Shown here: positions 1 to 10,891 of the stretch, piece after piece
Layout of the letters: the number at the start of each line of letters is the position of its first letter
Numbering within the stretch: the first letter of the stretch is position 1
DNA from: Acidobacteriota bacterium
Lineage (GTDB): Bacteria > Acidobacteriota > Polarisedimenticolia > SMYD01
Direction of reading: 5' to 3'
Length of the DNA: 51,728 bases
NCBI GenBank assembly: GCA_004356015.1
Contig: SMYD01000008.1
Location: forward strand, 1 to 51,728
Made by a program: the position numbers and the translations under genes
Notes under the pieces: model-generated
Database searches by the model: none
What the model was told of the DNA's origin: nothing
Seen by the model: the letters and a program-made list of their open reading frames with translations, nothing else

Positions 1-257
1 CCGAACTGGAGCAGGCATGGGATCTGTGCCGTAATGCGGAGCAGGGTGGACTGGATGACAAGACCCTGCGTCTCCTCAAACTGGCCATCGCACTCGCCCG
101 GGAGGCGGAGGGTGCGACTCACTCGGCGGTCCGCAAGGCGCGGCGGGCTGGCGTGTCCCGGGAAGAAATGGAACAGGTGGTGGCCGTGGCGGCCAGCACC
201 ATTGGTTTCCCGGCCGCCGTCAAGGCCCTTCAGTGGGTGACCGAGGTCGGGGACTGA
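1..257 (+). CDS. Carboxymuconolactone decarboxylase/AhpD-like protein, C-terminal part (truncated by window edge)
   Basis: Frame 3 is open from the window start to TGA at 255-257: ...KTLRLLKLAIALAREAEGATHSAVRKARRAGVSREEMEQVVAVAASTIGFPAAVKALQWV, an AhpD/CMD-like helical pattern. Confidence 0.7.
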   Translation, partial: ELEQAWDLCRNAEQGGLDDKTLRLLKLAIALAREAEGATHSAVRKARRAGVSREEMEQVVAVAASTIGFPAAVKALQWVTEVGD

Positions 258-333
258 CCCGCTGGAGCATGGTGACTGGGGGATGTTGACCGTTGCGGTC
301 GGCGCGGGTCTGTTCGCGGCCGGGCGGAGTCGA

Positions 334-544
334 TCACGGCTTGTTGAGGAAGCGCAGGATCTCACCCATGAGTTCCTCGCCCTGTTCGGTCTCGAAGACA
401 TACTGCGCACGGGCGGAACCATCCAGAATGATCAGTTCTTTCGGTTCGGGAGCCCGTTCGTACTGGCCCCGGGGCGGCTGCGAGGGTCACAACGGCCAGA
501 AACATGCCGGCGAGACCCGGCATCTTCAATCTCCGAGGGTTCAA
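334..544 (-). pseudogene. Remnant of a secreted alpha/beta hydrolase: signal-peptide-like start joined out of frame to a hydrolase-like C-terminus
   Basis: Minus strand: MNPRRLKMPGLAGMFLAVVTLAAAPG in one frame, then in another frame QYERAPEPKELIILDGSARAQYVFETEQGEELMGEILRFLNKP*, which resembles the C-terminal end of small alpha/beta hydrolases. The hydrolase core is absent. Confidence 0.5.
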
Positions 545-568
545 GATGCACTCTCTGGCGCAGCGGTG

Positions 569-826
569 CTACGCAGCGGCACGGCGTTGGCCCATGCGCA
601 TCTCGGCATGGCGGAGTTCTTTGCGGAAGCCGCCACCGGTGCCCCGGCTCGATTTCAGCAGGCCGGCCCGGACCAGCGACGGGAGAATCTTGGCAACAAA
701 GTCCAGGGGGATCTTTTGCATACGGGCGATATCCCGGCGCATGGCCGGCCGCCCATCGGGCAGGGAGGCGATATGAATCATGGCCCGGATGGCGTAGTCG
801 GAACCTCGAGTGAGCTTGAGTCCCAT
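569..826 (-). pseudogene. Rrf2-family transcriptional regulator, apparently C-terminally truncated
   Basis: MGLKLTRGSDYAIRAMIHIASLPDGRPAMRRDIARMQKIPLDFVAKILPSLVRAGLLKSSRGTGGGFR is a typical Rrf2 winged-helix N-terminus. The remaining residues do not look like Rrf2 and the ORF stops at 85 aa. Confidence 0.6.
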
Positions 827-876
827 GAGTTGAAAAGGATCATAGCGCCTCCGAGGGGCGGCAATGTTCCTCTGAT

Positions 877-3501
877 TCAGAACTCGACCGGTTCGAGGCC
901 GGGCAGGTAAAGGCTGTTGAAGAGAAGCTTGAACGTTCTCGTGGTCTGGGCGCGGTGCTGGACGCGGAAGCCCAGGAGGACCACGCGCCCGGCGCCGGCT
1001 CTCAGGTCCACCACTGCGGCCCGCCGGGCCAGCAGTTTGGCCCCGGACAGGTATCCGCTGATCAGGATGTCTCGCCGGTCATCGGGGTAGGCAGCCACCA
1101 CGCGGCGCGCGAAGCGGGCATCGGGCGGATAGGTGCGAAACGCCGGCGAGGAGGCGAAATAAGCGGCCTCCTGCGGCTGCAGTCCCCAGGCCAGAAGATG
1201 ATCGGTATTGACTTCGATGCGCAGCATGGCACCCGGGCAGCGGAAGTGGGCGTCATCGACATCCTCGAGGACATTGGTGACGGGCAGCTCCAGGAGTTCG
1301 ATGAGGTAGTCGGCCGATGAATCCAGGGCGACCACCGTGCCGCCTTTCTCCAGGATCCAGTTGCGCAATTTCTCACCGCCTTCATCTCCCAGGCCGCCGG
1401 CATAGTCGGGTGGCAGCGGTGCAGTGCGGCGGCGGCGCGCAGGATCTGAAGGGCGGCCATCCCGCAGAATATCCTTCTCGATGTCCGGCAGGAGAATCAG
1501 GTCCACCTGATCGGCATACGATCCATCGCGCATGTCGGCGTTGCTCAGGTTGCGATAGGGGAACCCGTATTCCTCCAGAAGCCAGCGGGTCCAGCCCTCG
1601 TCCATGCTGGCCACCCATGGCTTGTAGAGGCCTATGGAGACCGGCTTGAGCCGCAGAGCCGCCCCGCCGGGGGCAGTGTCCAGGGAGCGTGCGGGGACAT
1701 GCAGTTCATCGACCAGAGCCTGTAACCGGCCGGCGGCGGGGCCGGCGGACGGCACATAGACATCTCCCGGAGCACCGTTTTCTTGCCTGTCGCGCAACCA
1801 GTAGACCGGATGCCCGGCTGCTAGAAGCCGGTTCATGAACGGGTAAATGGAATCGGCGGCATGGGAGATCCTGAGTCCGGCGGCACCGGTGTGCAGTTGG
1901 GCGCCGGGCCAGTCCGGTTCATCGAGGGATGTCGTCGCCACGGTCACCGGGGCGCCGGCGGGGTCGACCTTGACGCCCATGGAGAGAGGCAGCGACCAGG
2001 AGGTCACGTCATAAGGAGGAAGAATGGCACTGTCACGGCCGGCCCGGACTTCCGGATAGCGCTGGGGTTGCAGCATGGTGAGGAGGAAGGCGCGGTACGG
2101 CTGAGCCGCCGGAATGATGGTGGTGCCGGCGGGGTAGGACCGGTTTTCCACGGTGAAGTCCTTGCGCGCCCGCTGAATCTCGATGCCATGGCGCAGCAAC
2201 AATTCCACCAGGCGTGCGCTTGCCACCGGGTCGTGCTGGTCGGGGGGGATGAGGAAGGCGAACGGCGCCTCCTGGAGGCCCTTCTGCACCTGGCGGCGCC
2301 CCAGTTCATAGAAGTTTGTCAGCAGGCTCTCATGAAATCGGGAGCAACCTTCCAGCAAAGCCATGGTGGCGGTGAGTTCGTAGTCCACGATGTCCCGCAG
2401 GCGCCACCAGCCGCCACTCCATGGCGAGGGATAATTGGAACGCCGGCCGTAGTCGGGAAATCCCTTGCGGTTTCCCTCCAGTTCACCCTTCTCGATGTAG
2501 ACCGGAGAGGCGATGCGGACGCTGGCGACTTCGCTGAGCAGGCCGGTGACATTTTTCCACCAGGCGGTGTTGCGCGTGCCCCCTGGCCAGTAGCTGTCGA
2601 AGATCATGTCGTGTCCCACGCCGGTGCGGCCGTCTTCTTCCAGGCGCATGGACATGATGGTGCCCAGCAGATCCGCCTGGCGAAAGATCAGGGAGTCGAT
2701 CTCCGGGGCCAGGGGGTTGGTCTGGGGGGGCACGAACATGCGTGGTCCGGTCCGGCCCATCTGGTGTTCATCCAGAAAGACCTGTGGAAACCACCGGTGG
2801 TAGAGAACCTGGTTGACCACCCGGGTCTCGGCCTGGGTGAGCATGTAGAAGTCCCGATTGTTGTCGTGACCGACGTAAGGGTGGTAGAGCCAGGGCAGGG
2901 GGCCGCCTTCGTACTCAGTGCCGCGGTAACGCTCATACCACCGGAGCACAATCTCCTGGCCATCGGGATTGATGGAGGGCATGATCAGAAGAATCACATC
3001 GTCGAGCCAGCCCTCGATCTTCGCGTCATCGGTGGTGGCCAGGTTGTGGACCAGTTCCATGAACATCTGGGTCGAACCGACCTCGGTCGCGTGAATGGTG
3101 CCGGTGATCAACACCAGCACTTTTCCCTGGCGGACCAGAGCGGCGGCCTTTTCCGGGTCGAGATCGGCCGGATGGGCCAGACGGCGGGCGATCTCCCGGT
3201 AACGGTCCAGATGGCGAATGTTGTCGGCTGACGAGACAGCCACCACCACCATTTCCCGGCCCTGGCTGGACAGGCCGGCCGTCTCCACGCTGACCCGGGG
3301 CGAGGTGGCTGCAACTTGGCGCAGGTAGGCGACCACGGTGTCATAGGGTGCCAGGTGGCCATCGCTGCCCACCGCGAACCCCAGGACCTCAGCAGGCGCG
3401 GGAGGCACAGCCTTCCCGGCGGCCGGCACTGGGGAAGGAAAAAGTGCCAGCAGCATGATCAGGGCAGGAAGAGGACTGAGCAGCCGCATCGGTGCAGGCA
3501 C
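877..3501 (-). CDS. M14-family zinc carboxypeptidase-like secreted protein
   Basis: 874-aa ORF with signal peptide; TGTIHATEVGSTQMFMELV (HxxE zinc-ligand motif), SINPDGQE, NNRDFY and LDEHQMG motifs. Confidence 0.85.
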   Translation of the reverse strand: MPAPMRLLSPLPALIMLLALFPSPVPAAGKAVPPAPAEVLGFAVGSDGHLAPYDTVVAYLRQVAATSPRVSVETAGLSSQGREMVVVAVSSADNIRHLDRYREIARRLAHPADLDPEKAAALVRQGKVLVLITGTIHATEVGSTQMFMELVHNLATTDDAKIEGWLDDVILLIMPSINPDGQEIVLRWYERYRGTEYEGGPLPWLYHPYVGHDNNRDFYMLTQAETRVVNQVLYHRWFPQVFLDEHQMGRTGPRMFVPPQTNPLAPEIDSLIFRQADLLGTIMSMRLEEDGRTGVGHDMIFDSYWPGGTRNTAWWKNVTGLLSEVASVRIASPVYIEKGELEGNRKGFPDYGRRSNYPSPWSGGWWRLRDIVDYELTATMALLEGCSRFHESLLTNFYELGRRQVQKGLQEAPFAFLIPPDQHDPVASARLVELLLRHGIEIQRARKDFTVENRSYPAGTTIIPAAQPYRAFLLTMLQPQRYPEVRAGRDSAILPPYDVTSWSLPLSMGVKVDPAGAPVTVATTSLDEPDWPGAQLHTGAAGLRISHAADSIYPFMNRLLAAGHPVYWLRDRQENGAPGDVYVPSAGPAAGRLQALVDELHVPARSLDTAPGGAALRLKPVSIGLYKPWVASMDEGWTRWLLEEYGFPYRNLSNADMRDGSYADQVDLILLPDIEKDILRDGRPSDPARRRRTAPLPPDYAGGLGDEGGEKLRNWILEKGGTVVALDSSADYLIELLELPVTNVLEDVDDAHFRCPGAMLRIEVNTDHLLAWGLQPQEAAYFASSPAFRTYPPDARFARRVVAAYPDDRRDILISGYLSGAKLLARRAAVVDLRAGAGRVVLLGFRVQHRAQTTRTFKLLFNSLYLPGLEPVEF

Positions 3502-3644
3502 TCTAGCCCGGTGTGCGGGGTCTGTCCAAGAGCGGGGCCGGGGACAGGCCGGGGTCTATACTGTCCTGGCCGGGAGTGCCCATGGGCCAATGGGCCCCGC
3601 TGCTGGCCCCGGCCTCTGATTTGCATTACGTTCATTTGACTGCC

Positions 3645-6600
3645 ATGCGTCTCCCTGCCAGGTTCCTGCTGCTGGCCCTGCTTCCCATGGGGCCGGCCAT
3701 CTTCGCTGCGGCTCCTGCGGGGCCGCCGGTGAACGGCATGGGAGTTGTCCTTCCTGCCGACTGGCTGACCACCCCGCTGCAGGCGGACGAAGTGCCGCCC
3801 CTGCCCTGGTCCGGCCGCCCGGCCGGCGTGCCTCTTTACGTCCGTGTGACCATCACCAGCGCGGCTCTGGATCAGCCGGACGTCAGTGCCCGTCGGCTGG
3901 GGACTCTCCGGGATCAGGATCTGGTACCGGTGCTGCTGCTGGACTCACCCGGCGCCGGCCGGCCCATGAGCACAGCCCTGGGCTTTGATCTCGACGGGTG
4001 GTTGACCCGGGTGGATCGCCTCCTCCAGGTCATGGACCATGAACCGGTCCTGGTGCAGGTCATGGAGCGTCCCCTGCAGCACATGACGGCACCCCTCTAT
4101 GCCTTTGTGCTGAAGCGCATGGCGGTGATGGTGCGCGCCGTGGCCCCTGGCTCACACATTGCCAGCGGCACTCTTGCGGATGTCAGCGAGGCGCGGGAAC
4201 TGGCCGTGTGGGGGGTGGAACCGTACCTGGATGCTGTGGTCATGGACAGGGCGGCTGCAGGTGCCATGGATCTGGCAGGGGTTCGCATGGCCCTGCCGGC
4301 GACGGAGATATGGCTGTCCGGTGCCGGTGCCGGCGGAGGCTCCTATCTGCGGGAGGCGGGCCTGGCGTTCAGCCGCGCGGTTTCCCTGGTCTTTGCCGCG
4401 CCTGACAGCGGACTGTCACCGGAGATGCTGGCTGCCTGGCAGCGGTTGCTGGGGCCGGAAACCATCGTGGTCCCGCCGGCATTCCGTCGGGTGGAGGTTC
4501 GTGCCGGGGAGCAGGTCCTGCCGCCTGAAGATTTTCTCGAACTGGAAGAGCCCGATGGCAGGCGCTATCTGGTGGCTTTCGCGGCCCCCGCCGGCCTGCC
4601 TCTGGAGATGACCATCCATGGACCACGGGTCAGCGTGGCGTGGATTCTGGATCCCGTCACCGGTACGGAAACCATGGGCGCCGCCGCCGACTGGCTCGTG
4701 GCCGGCGGTGACCCGAGCAGCCACGCGGTGAGCCAGGTGACCCTCCATGTGCCGGGGTTGCCTTTGGTCGTGCGCCTGGGGCGGGTGGGTGGTGCGGCGC
4801 CGCGGCTGGCCGAGTTGGAGAAAGTCGTGGCGGGCCGGAGCCTGACGGTGGAGGAGATCCTGGCTCGCCACCGGGAGGTCCAGGCAGGCCAGGATCGGCG
4901 CCTGCATACCACTGAAGCCGACGTGCGTATCGATTTCCATTTCAGTGTCGCCAATCTCAGCCAGAGGTTCGATGTCGCCACTCTCAACCGCTATTTCCAT
5001 GACAGCACCCGCACGGTGTACGAGGAGCGCGCCCTCTATCTCAACGGCGCCCTGTGGCGCGGCAAGCGCCCTCCGGACCTGCCGTTTGTCCTTCCCGAGC
5101 GTGTGACCGAGGTGCCACTGGACCTGAATCTCGACCTCCGTTACGTCTACGAGCTGGAGAAGACCGCAGATCTGGACGGCCGGCAGGTCTACGTGGTCTC
5201 CTTCGCCCCGGTAGAAGGCAGTGAGGCCCCCTATCGCGGGCGCGTCTGGATCGACACCCAATCGTTTGTCAAGCGCCGTCAGGAGGTGGTGGAACTGCAC
5301 CCCAAGCTCCCGGTCATCAGCAATCGCCTCCTGCAGGAGTTCACGCCGGTGACCCAGGGCGGGCGAACCTGGTGGCTGGTGACGCGCCTGACCGGGCAGA
5401 TGATCTTCACGGCTCTCGGGCGCAACGTGGTCCTGGAACGAGAGCTGATCTACAGCGACTACCAGATCAACCTGCCTGCCTTCGAGGATCGCCTGGATGA
5501 GTCGTACGCCTCCGACCGGCCCCTGTTGGAAGAAACGGAGGACGGATTCCAGCGCCTGGGGGTGGTCGCCGATGGCCGGGGCGGTTTCACGCGGCAGGTC
5601 TCGGATCAGGGTCGCACCGGTGTCAGTCGCCTCGTGGTGGGGGTCTGGTCCATCGGGGACGATCTCGGCCTGAAGGTGCCGTTTGCGGGTGTGAACTATT
5701 TCAACTTCGACTGGCGGGGAACGGGCAACCAGGTGGATGTGATCTGGGCCGGCCCTTTTCTCAATGTGTTCTGGTCGGATCCCAGCTTTGGCGGGGGCAA
5801 GGCCATCCTGGCACTGCAAGGGCGCATCAACCCGCTTTATTCAGGCAACGAGCGGCTGGATGCAGGCGATGACATCGACGGCGAGATCAAGGCGGAGCGC
5901 CTCGAAGAGAGTTCCCAGCGCTTCCAGATCATTCTGGGCCGTCCGCTGGGCGTCCATCACAAGTTCGAGTTTCAGCTGGATCTGGATCACCTCCGCTTCC
6001 GCAGCGAGGATGAGACGGCGGCGGACTTCGTCGTGCCCTCGGACACCTGGCAGGAACTCCTCACCGGGCGCTGGATCTATGCCCGTGCCGGCTGGCGGCT
6101 GGAGGGCTCGCTCCAGGGCGGTTCCCGCAACGACTGGACCTTCTGGGGCGACCCCGACGGGTCGGATTTCAGTGATGGCGATGAGCAGTTCGCGCGCTCG
6201 GCGATGGAATTCAGCAAGGCGTTCTATTCCGCCGGCCGCAACAAGTTCGGCTTCGGCCTGGCCATGTATCACGGCAACGGTCTGGACCGGTTCTCCAAGT
6301 TCGAACTGGGGCGCTCCGGTGTGGCGCGTGTGCCGGGTTACAGCCGCGACGGCATCCGTTTCCGCACCGGCGGAGTGCTGGGACTCAGCGGGGCTTTCGC
6401 CCTGGGCAGCAAGGCTCGGATGGACCTGAGCCTCACCCACGCCCGTTTCCGCGATGAGGAGGACCTGGGCCCCCATGTGGAGCATGCCACCGGGGCTAGC
6501 GTGGCACTCAACTTCTCCGGGCCGTTCAACGCGTTCATGCGGGCGCGCGTGGGCTTCGCCCTGAGCAGTTCCGTCGACGATGCCGACGGCGGCGGCTCGC

Positions 6601-6686
6601 TGCGGGTGACCTACTTCCGCACCTTCCGGCGCTGGTTCTGGCAACGCGCCTCTGAGAAGAAACACAAAAACGGCCCCGGGTCCTGA
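3645..6686 (+). CDS. Large secreted/outer-membrane protein: N-terminal sugar-hydrolase-like region, central LolA-like region, C-terminal beta-rich region
   Basis: ORF 3513-6686; likely start ATG 3645 (MRLPARFLLLALLPMGPAIFAAAP signal peptide). The C-terminal third has alternating beta-strand patterns suggesting a barrel. Confidence 0.6.
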   Translation: MRLPARFLLLALLPMGPAIFAAAPAGPPVNGMGVVLPADWLTTPLQADEVPPLPWSGRPAGVPLYVRVTITSAALDQPDVSARRLGTLRDQDLVPVLLLDSPGAGRPMSTALGFDLDGWLTRVDRLLQVMDHEPVLVQVMERPLQHMTAPLYAFVLKRMAVMVRAVAPGSHIASGTLADVSEARELAVWGVEPYLDAVVMDRAAAGAMDLAGVRMALPATEIWLSGAGAGGGSYLREAGLAFSRAVSLVFAAPDSGLSPEMLAAWQRLLGPETIVVPPAFRRVEVRAGEQVLPPEDFLELEEPDGRRYLVAFAAPAGLPLEMTIHGPRVSVAWILDPVTGTETMGAAADWLVAGGDPSSHAVSQVTLHVPGLPLVVRLGRVGGAAPRLAELEKVVAGRSLTVEEILARHREVQAGQDRRLHTTEADVRIDFHFSVANLSQRFDVATLNRYFHDSTRTVYEERALYLNGALWRGKRPPDLPFVLPERVTEVPLDLNLDLRYVYELEKTADLDGRQVYVVSFAPVEGSEAPYRGRVWIDTQSFVKRRQEVVELHPKLPVISNRLLQEFTPVTQGGRTWWLVTRLTGQMIFTALGRNVVLERELIYSDYQINLPAFEDRLDESYASDRPLLEETEDGFQRLGVVADGRGGFTRQVSDQGRTGVSRLVVGVWSIGDDLGLKVPFAGVNYFNFDWRGTGNQVDVIWAGPFLNVFWSDPSFGGGKAILALQGRINPLYSGNERLDAGDDIDGEIKAERLEESSQRFQIILGRPLGVHHKFEFQLDLDHLRFRSEDETAADFVVPSDTWQELLTGRWIYARAGWRLEGSLQGGSRNDWTFWGDPDGSDFSDGDEQFARSAMEFSKAFYSAGRNKFGFGLAMYHGNGLDRFSKFELGRSGVARVPGYSRDGIRFRTGGVLGLSGAFALGSKARMDLSLTHARFRDEEDLGPHVEHATGASVALNFSGPFNAFMRARVGFALSSSVDDADGGGSLRVTYFRTFRRWFWQRASEKKHKNGPGS

Positions 6687-6701
6687 AGGGACACCGGGGC
6701 C
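6672..6701. terminator. Hairpin between convergent genes; likely intrinsic terminator for groESL on the minus strand
   Basis: GGCCCCGG...CCGGGGCC inverted repeat; on the minus strand it is followed by GTTTTTGTGTT. Confidence 0.7.
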
Positions 6702-6729
6702 GCATCTTGAAAAAGGTGCAGGCTGGGAC

Positions 6730-8720
<1,991 letters not shown>

Positions 8721-8773
8721 CGTGAACCTCCTAAGTTGTTCTGGTTAATGGGTTTGTAGGGGTCGGAAACCCG

Positions 8774-8800
8774 TTAGCACTCACCTTTAACGAGTGCTAG
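8774..8800 (-). promoter_or_regulatory. CIRCE operator (HrcA-binding inverted repeat) upstream of groESL
   Basis: TTAGCACTC-N9-GAGTGCTAG; matches consensus TTAGCACTC-N9-GAGTGCTAA except the last base. Confidence 0.95.
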
Positions 8801-8827
8801 CATAACATTGGGTTCTGAACCTGTCAA
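8799..8827 (-). promoter_or_regulatory. Sigma70-type promoter of groESL
   Basis: Minus strand: TTGACA (8827-8822), 17-bp spacer, TATGCT (8804-8799), abutting the CIRCE repeat. Confidence 0.85.
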
Positions 8828-8940
8828 CTTTTTCTGTCGCGGAATTCTACTTTTTTTCCCGCCCGGGGGCGGGCCTCTCGGAAGGAACGGAATGCGCGGT
8901 GACCTTGCCGCGGTTTTCATAGTTGGCGGTGTCGCGCCTG

Positions 8941-8968
8941 TTGTCGCCGCCGGCGCGAGACGTATATT
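8941..8968 (+). promoter_or_regulatory. Candidate promoter for the AAA+ ATPase/partner unit
   Basis: TTGTCG-N16-TATATT, 21 bp upstream of the probable TTG start at 8990. Confidence 0.45.
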
Positions 8969-8989
8969 CCTGTGCAGAGGAGCATTCCA

Positions 8990-10891
8990 TTGGCCGAGAA
9001 TGAAGTCAGCCGAGTCGAGTCGGTTTCACGGGAGGATCTGGAATCCCGGCTGCGGGAGATTGCCCGGCGCCATCATCCCGAGGAGATCCTGGATCGCCTG
9101 GAACTGACCCACCTGGTGCAGGTTCTGACCAATGATGCTCTCCTGGTGGGTGACCTCTACACCCGCACCGCTCTGGGGCAGATCCTGGATCGGGAGCTTC
9201 CATCGCTGCCGGTGGCGTTGCGTGCCCTGGCCCAACGGGCCGATCGCAAGGGTCCGGAGGACACCAGCCTCCTGATGGAAGTTCGCCGTCTGCCCGAAGA
9301 CCTCAAGGCCGTGGGCGATAAATGCCTGCTGGACGTGGGACTGGTCGGCCAGCGCGAGTTTCGGGGCATTTCCCTCATCGACCTTGGACGGCGCTCCTAC
9401 GAAGTCGCTTCCCGCATCATGGAACGCCTGGCCGCCGACCCCACCCTCAGCCGGTTCTTCAAGGAAAACCAGCTTGCGGCGCTGCCCATCGAGGAGGAAG
9501 TCCTGTTCCTGCAGCAGTGTTCGCGGCGTTTTGCCCTTTATGCCGATCTTCTCCACTGGCTGCGTGCCGATAACCCGGAAAGCCGTGAGGAGAGGGCTCT
9601 GGCTGGAACTCAGCCGGCGACGCTCTCGCCCGGTCCCGGGGCGGGGGCCATTGCGGCCATCACCGCTGTCCCCATGATCGAAGAAGCCGTGGTCGAGGGG
9701 GAGGATGGCAGTCCTGATCCCTCTCCTTCCGCGAGGCCCCAGCCGGCCGGTGATCGGGTGCAGCTTCCCCGGGAGGAATTGCTGGCGGCCTACGAGCGCA
9801 TCCTGCTCTTCTCGGCCCTGGATATACCGGCCCTGGGTGAGCGGCTGGGCGAGACCGTGGTGGGCCAGAGCGGTGCCATCCAGGCGCTCTGCGATGAGTT
9901 CACCCTCTATGCCACCGGGACCCACAACTTGAACAGGCCCCCGTCCTATCTCTTCGTGGGGCCCACCGGGGTGGGCAAGAACTACCTGGTGGAGACGCTC
10001 CTGGAAATCCTGGAGCAGGGCTGGGGCCTGGAGATTCCCCTGCTCATCCTGGAGGGACCCAATTACACCTACCCGGCAGACATCAACGAGTTGCGCGGGG
10101 CCACCCGGGGTTTCATCCGCAGCGACGAGGACGGGGTGCTGACCGAGTTCCACAAGAAGTCTGCGACCTCGCCCCTGTCCGTCATCCTCATCGACGAGGT
10201 GGAGAAAGCCCACCCTCAGCTCAGGCGCTTCTTCCTCTCCATCATGGATCGAGGCACAGTGACCGATAACCGGGGCAAGGTGCTCAGCTTTGCCAATTCC
10301 ATGCTGGTGTTCACCTCCAATATCGGTTATTCGGATCTGAGGCGTCAGGCAGCACCCATCGGCTATGGAGATCAGGCATCCAAGGACCGACGGGACGCCC
10401 AGGACGTGCGCCGGTCCCTGCGCCGTGCCCTGTCCCCTGAGTTCATCAACCGGTTGCGCCCCATCCATTTCGATCACCTGGGGCCTGAATCTCTCGAACG
10501 GATATTCGACCTCGAACTGGAACGGATTGCCCGCCGCTTCCGGGATATCCACGACCTGGAGGTCGAGGTGACTCCTGCGGCGCGGACCGAACTCCTGCGC
10601 CGGGGCACCAGCCATGACCATGGCGCCAGGCATCTGCGGGCGCGGATGGAAACGCTCATCAACGTGGAGATCAGCCGCCGGATCAAATCCGATGAGCGGC
10701 GCCGGGGCTCTGGGCATAATCGCACCCTGAAGTACCTGCGCGCGCTGAAGACAGGGGAGCGGCCGTTTGATCTGGATGAAGTCCGCGCCCGGGTCATGAA
10801 GGTCGCGCGGGCACGGGTCTCGTACCATCGCTTCCGGGTGGACCTGAAGGACGACAACTTCGTGTACGAGGGCGTCAAGGAGCCGTCGTGA
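8990..10891 (+). CDS. Single-module Clp/HSP100-type AAA+ ATPase with an unusual N-terminal domain
   Basis: ORF opens at GTG 8972; TTG 8990 follows an AGAGGAG-like RBS. Walker A GPTGVGKN, Walker B VILIDEVEKAH, sensor FTSNIG, SPEFINRL arginine-finger region, ClpB-D2-like C-domain. Confidence 0.85.
   Translation: MAENEVSRVESVSREDLESRLREIARRHHPEEILDRLELTHLVQVLTNDALLVGDLYTRTALGQILDRELPSLPVALRALAQRADRKGPEDTSLLMEVRRLPEDLKAVGDKCLLDVGLVGQREFRGISLIDLGRRSYEVASRIMERLAADPTLSRFFKENQLAALPIEEEVLFLQQCSRRFALYADLLHWLRADNPESREERALAGTQPATLSPGPGAGAIAAITAVPMIEEAVVEGEDGSPDPSPSARPQPAGDRVQLPREELLAAYERILLFSALDIPALGERLGETVVGQSGAIQALCDEFTLYATGTHNLNRPPSYLFVGPTGVGKNYLVETLLEILEQGWGLEIPLLILEGPNYTYPADINELRGATRGFIRSDEDGVLTEFHKKSATSPLSVILIDEVEKAHPQLRRFFLSIMDRGTVTDNRGKVLSFANSMLVFTSNIGYSDLRRQAAPIGYGDQASKDRRDAQDVRRSLRRALSPEFINRLRPIHFDHLGPESLERIFDLELERIARRFRDIHDLEVEVTPAARTELLRRGTSHDHGARHLRARMETLINVEISRRIKSDERRRGSGHNRTLKYLRALKTGERPFDLDEVRARVMKVARARVSYHRFRVDLKDDNFVYEGVKEPS

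Noticed and set aside
293-910. Plus-strand ORF (205 aa) over the Rrf2/hydrolase remnants
   Set aside because: Its sequence runs antisense through the Rrf2 winged-helix region; no family signal.
4416-5819. Long minus-strand ORF (467 aa) inside the envelope protein gene
   Set aside because: Antisense to a convincing signal-peptide protein; His/Gln/Arg-rich composition typical of spurious ORFs in GC-rich DNA.
8858-8873. CCCGCCCGGGGGCGGG inverted repeat near the groESL promoter considered as a terminator
   Set aside because: The T-run precedes rather than follows it on the plus strand, and the minus strand gives an A-run; loop is only 2 nt.
9026-10828. Minus-strand ORF (600 aa) antisense to the AAA+ gene
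   Set aside because: Plus strand carries all AAA+ motifs; the antisense product has no recognisable domain.
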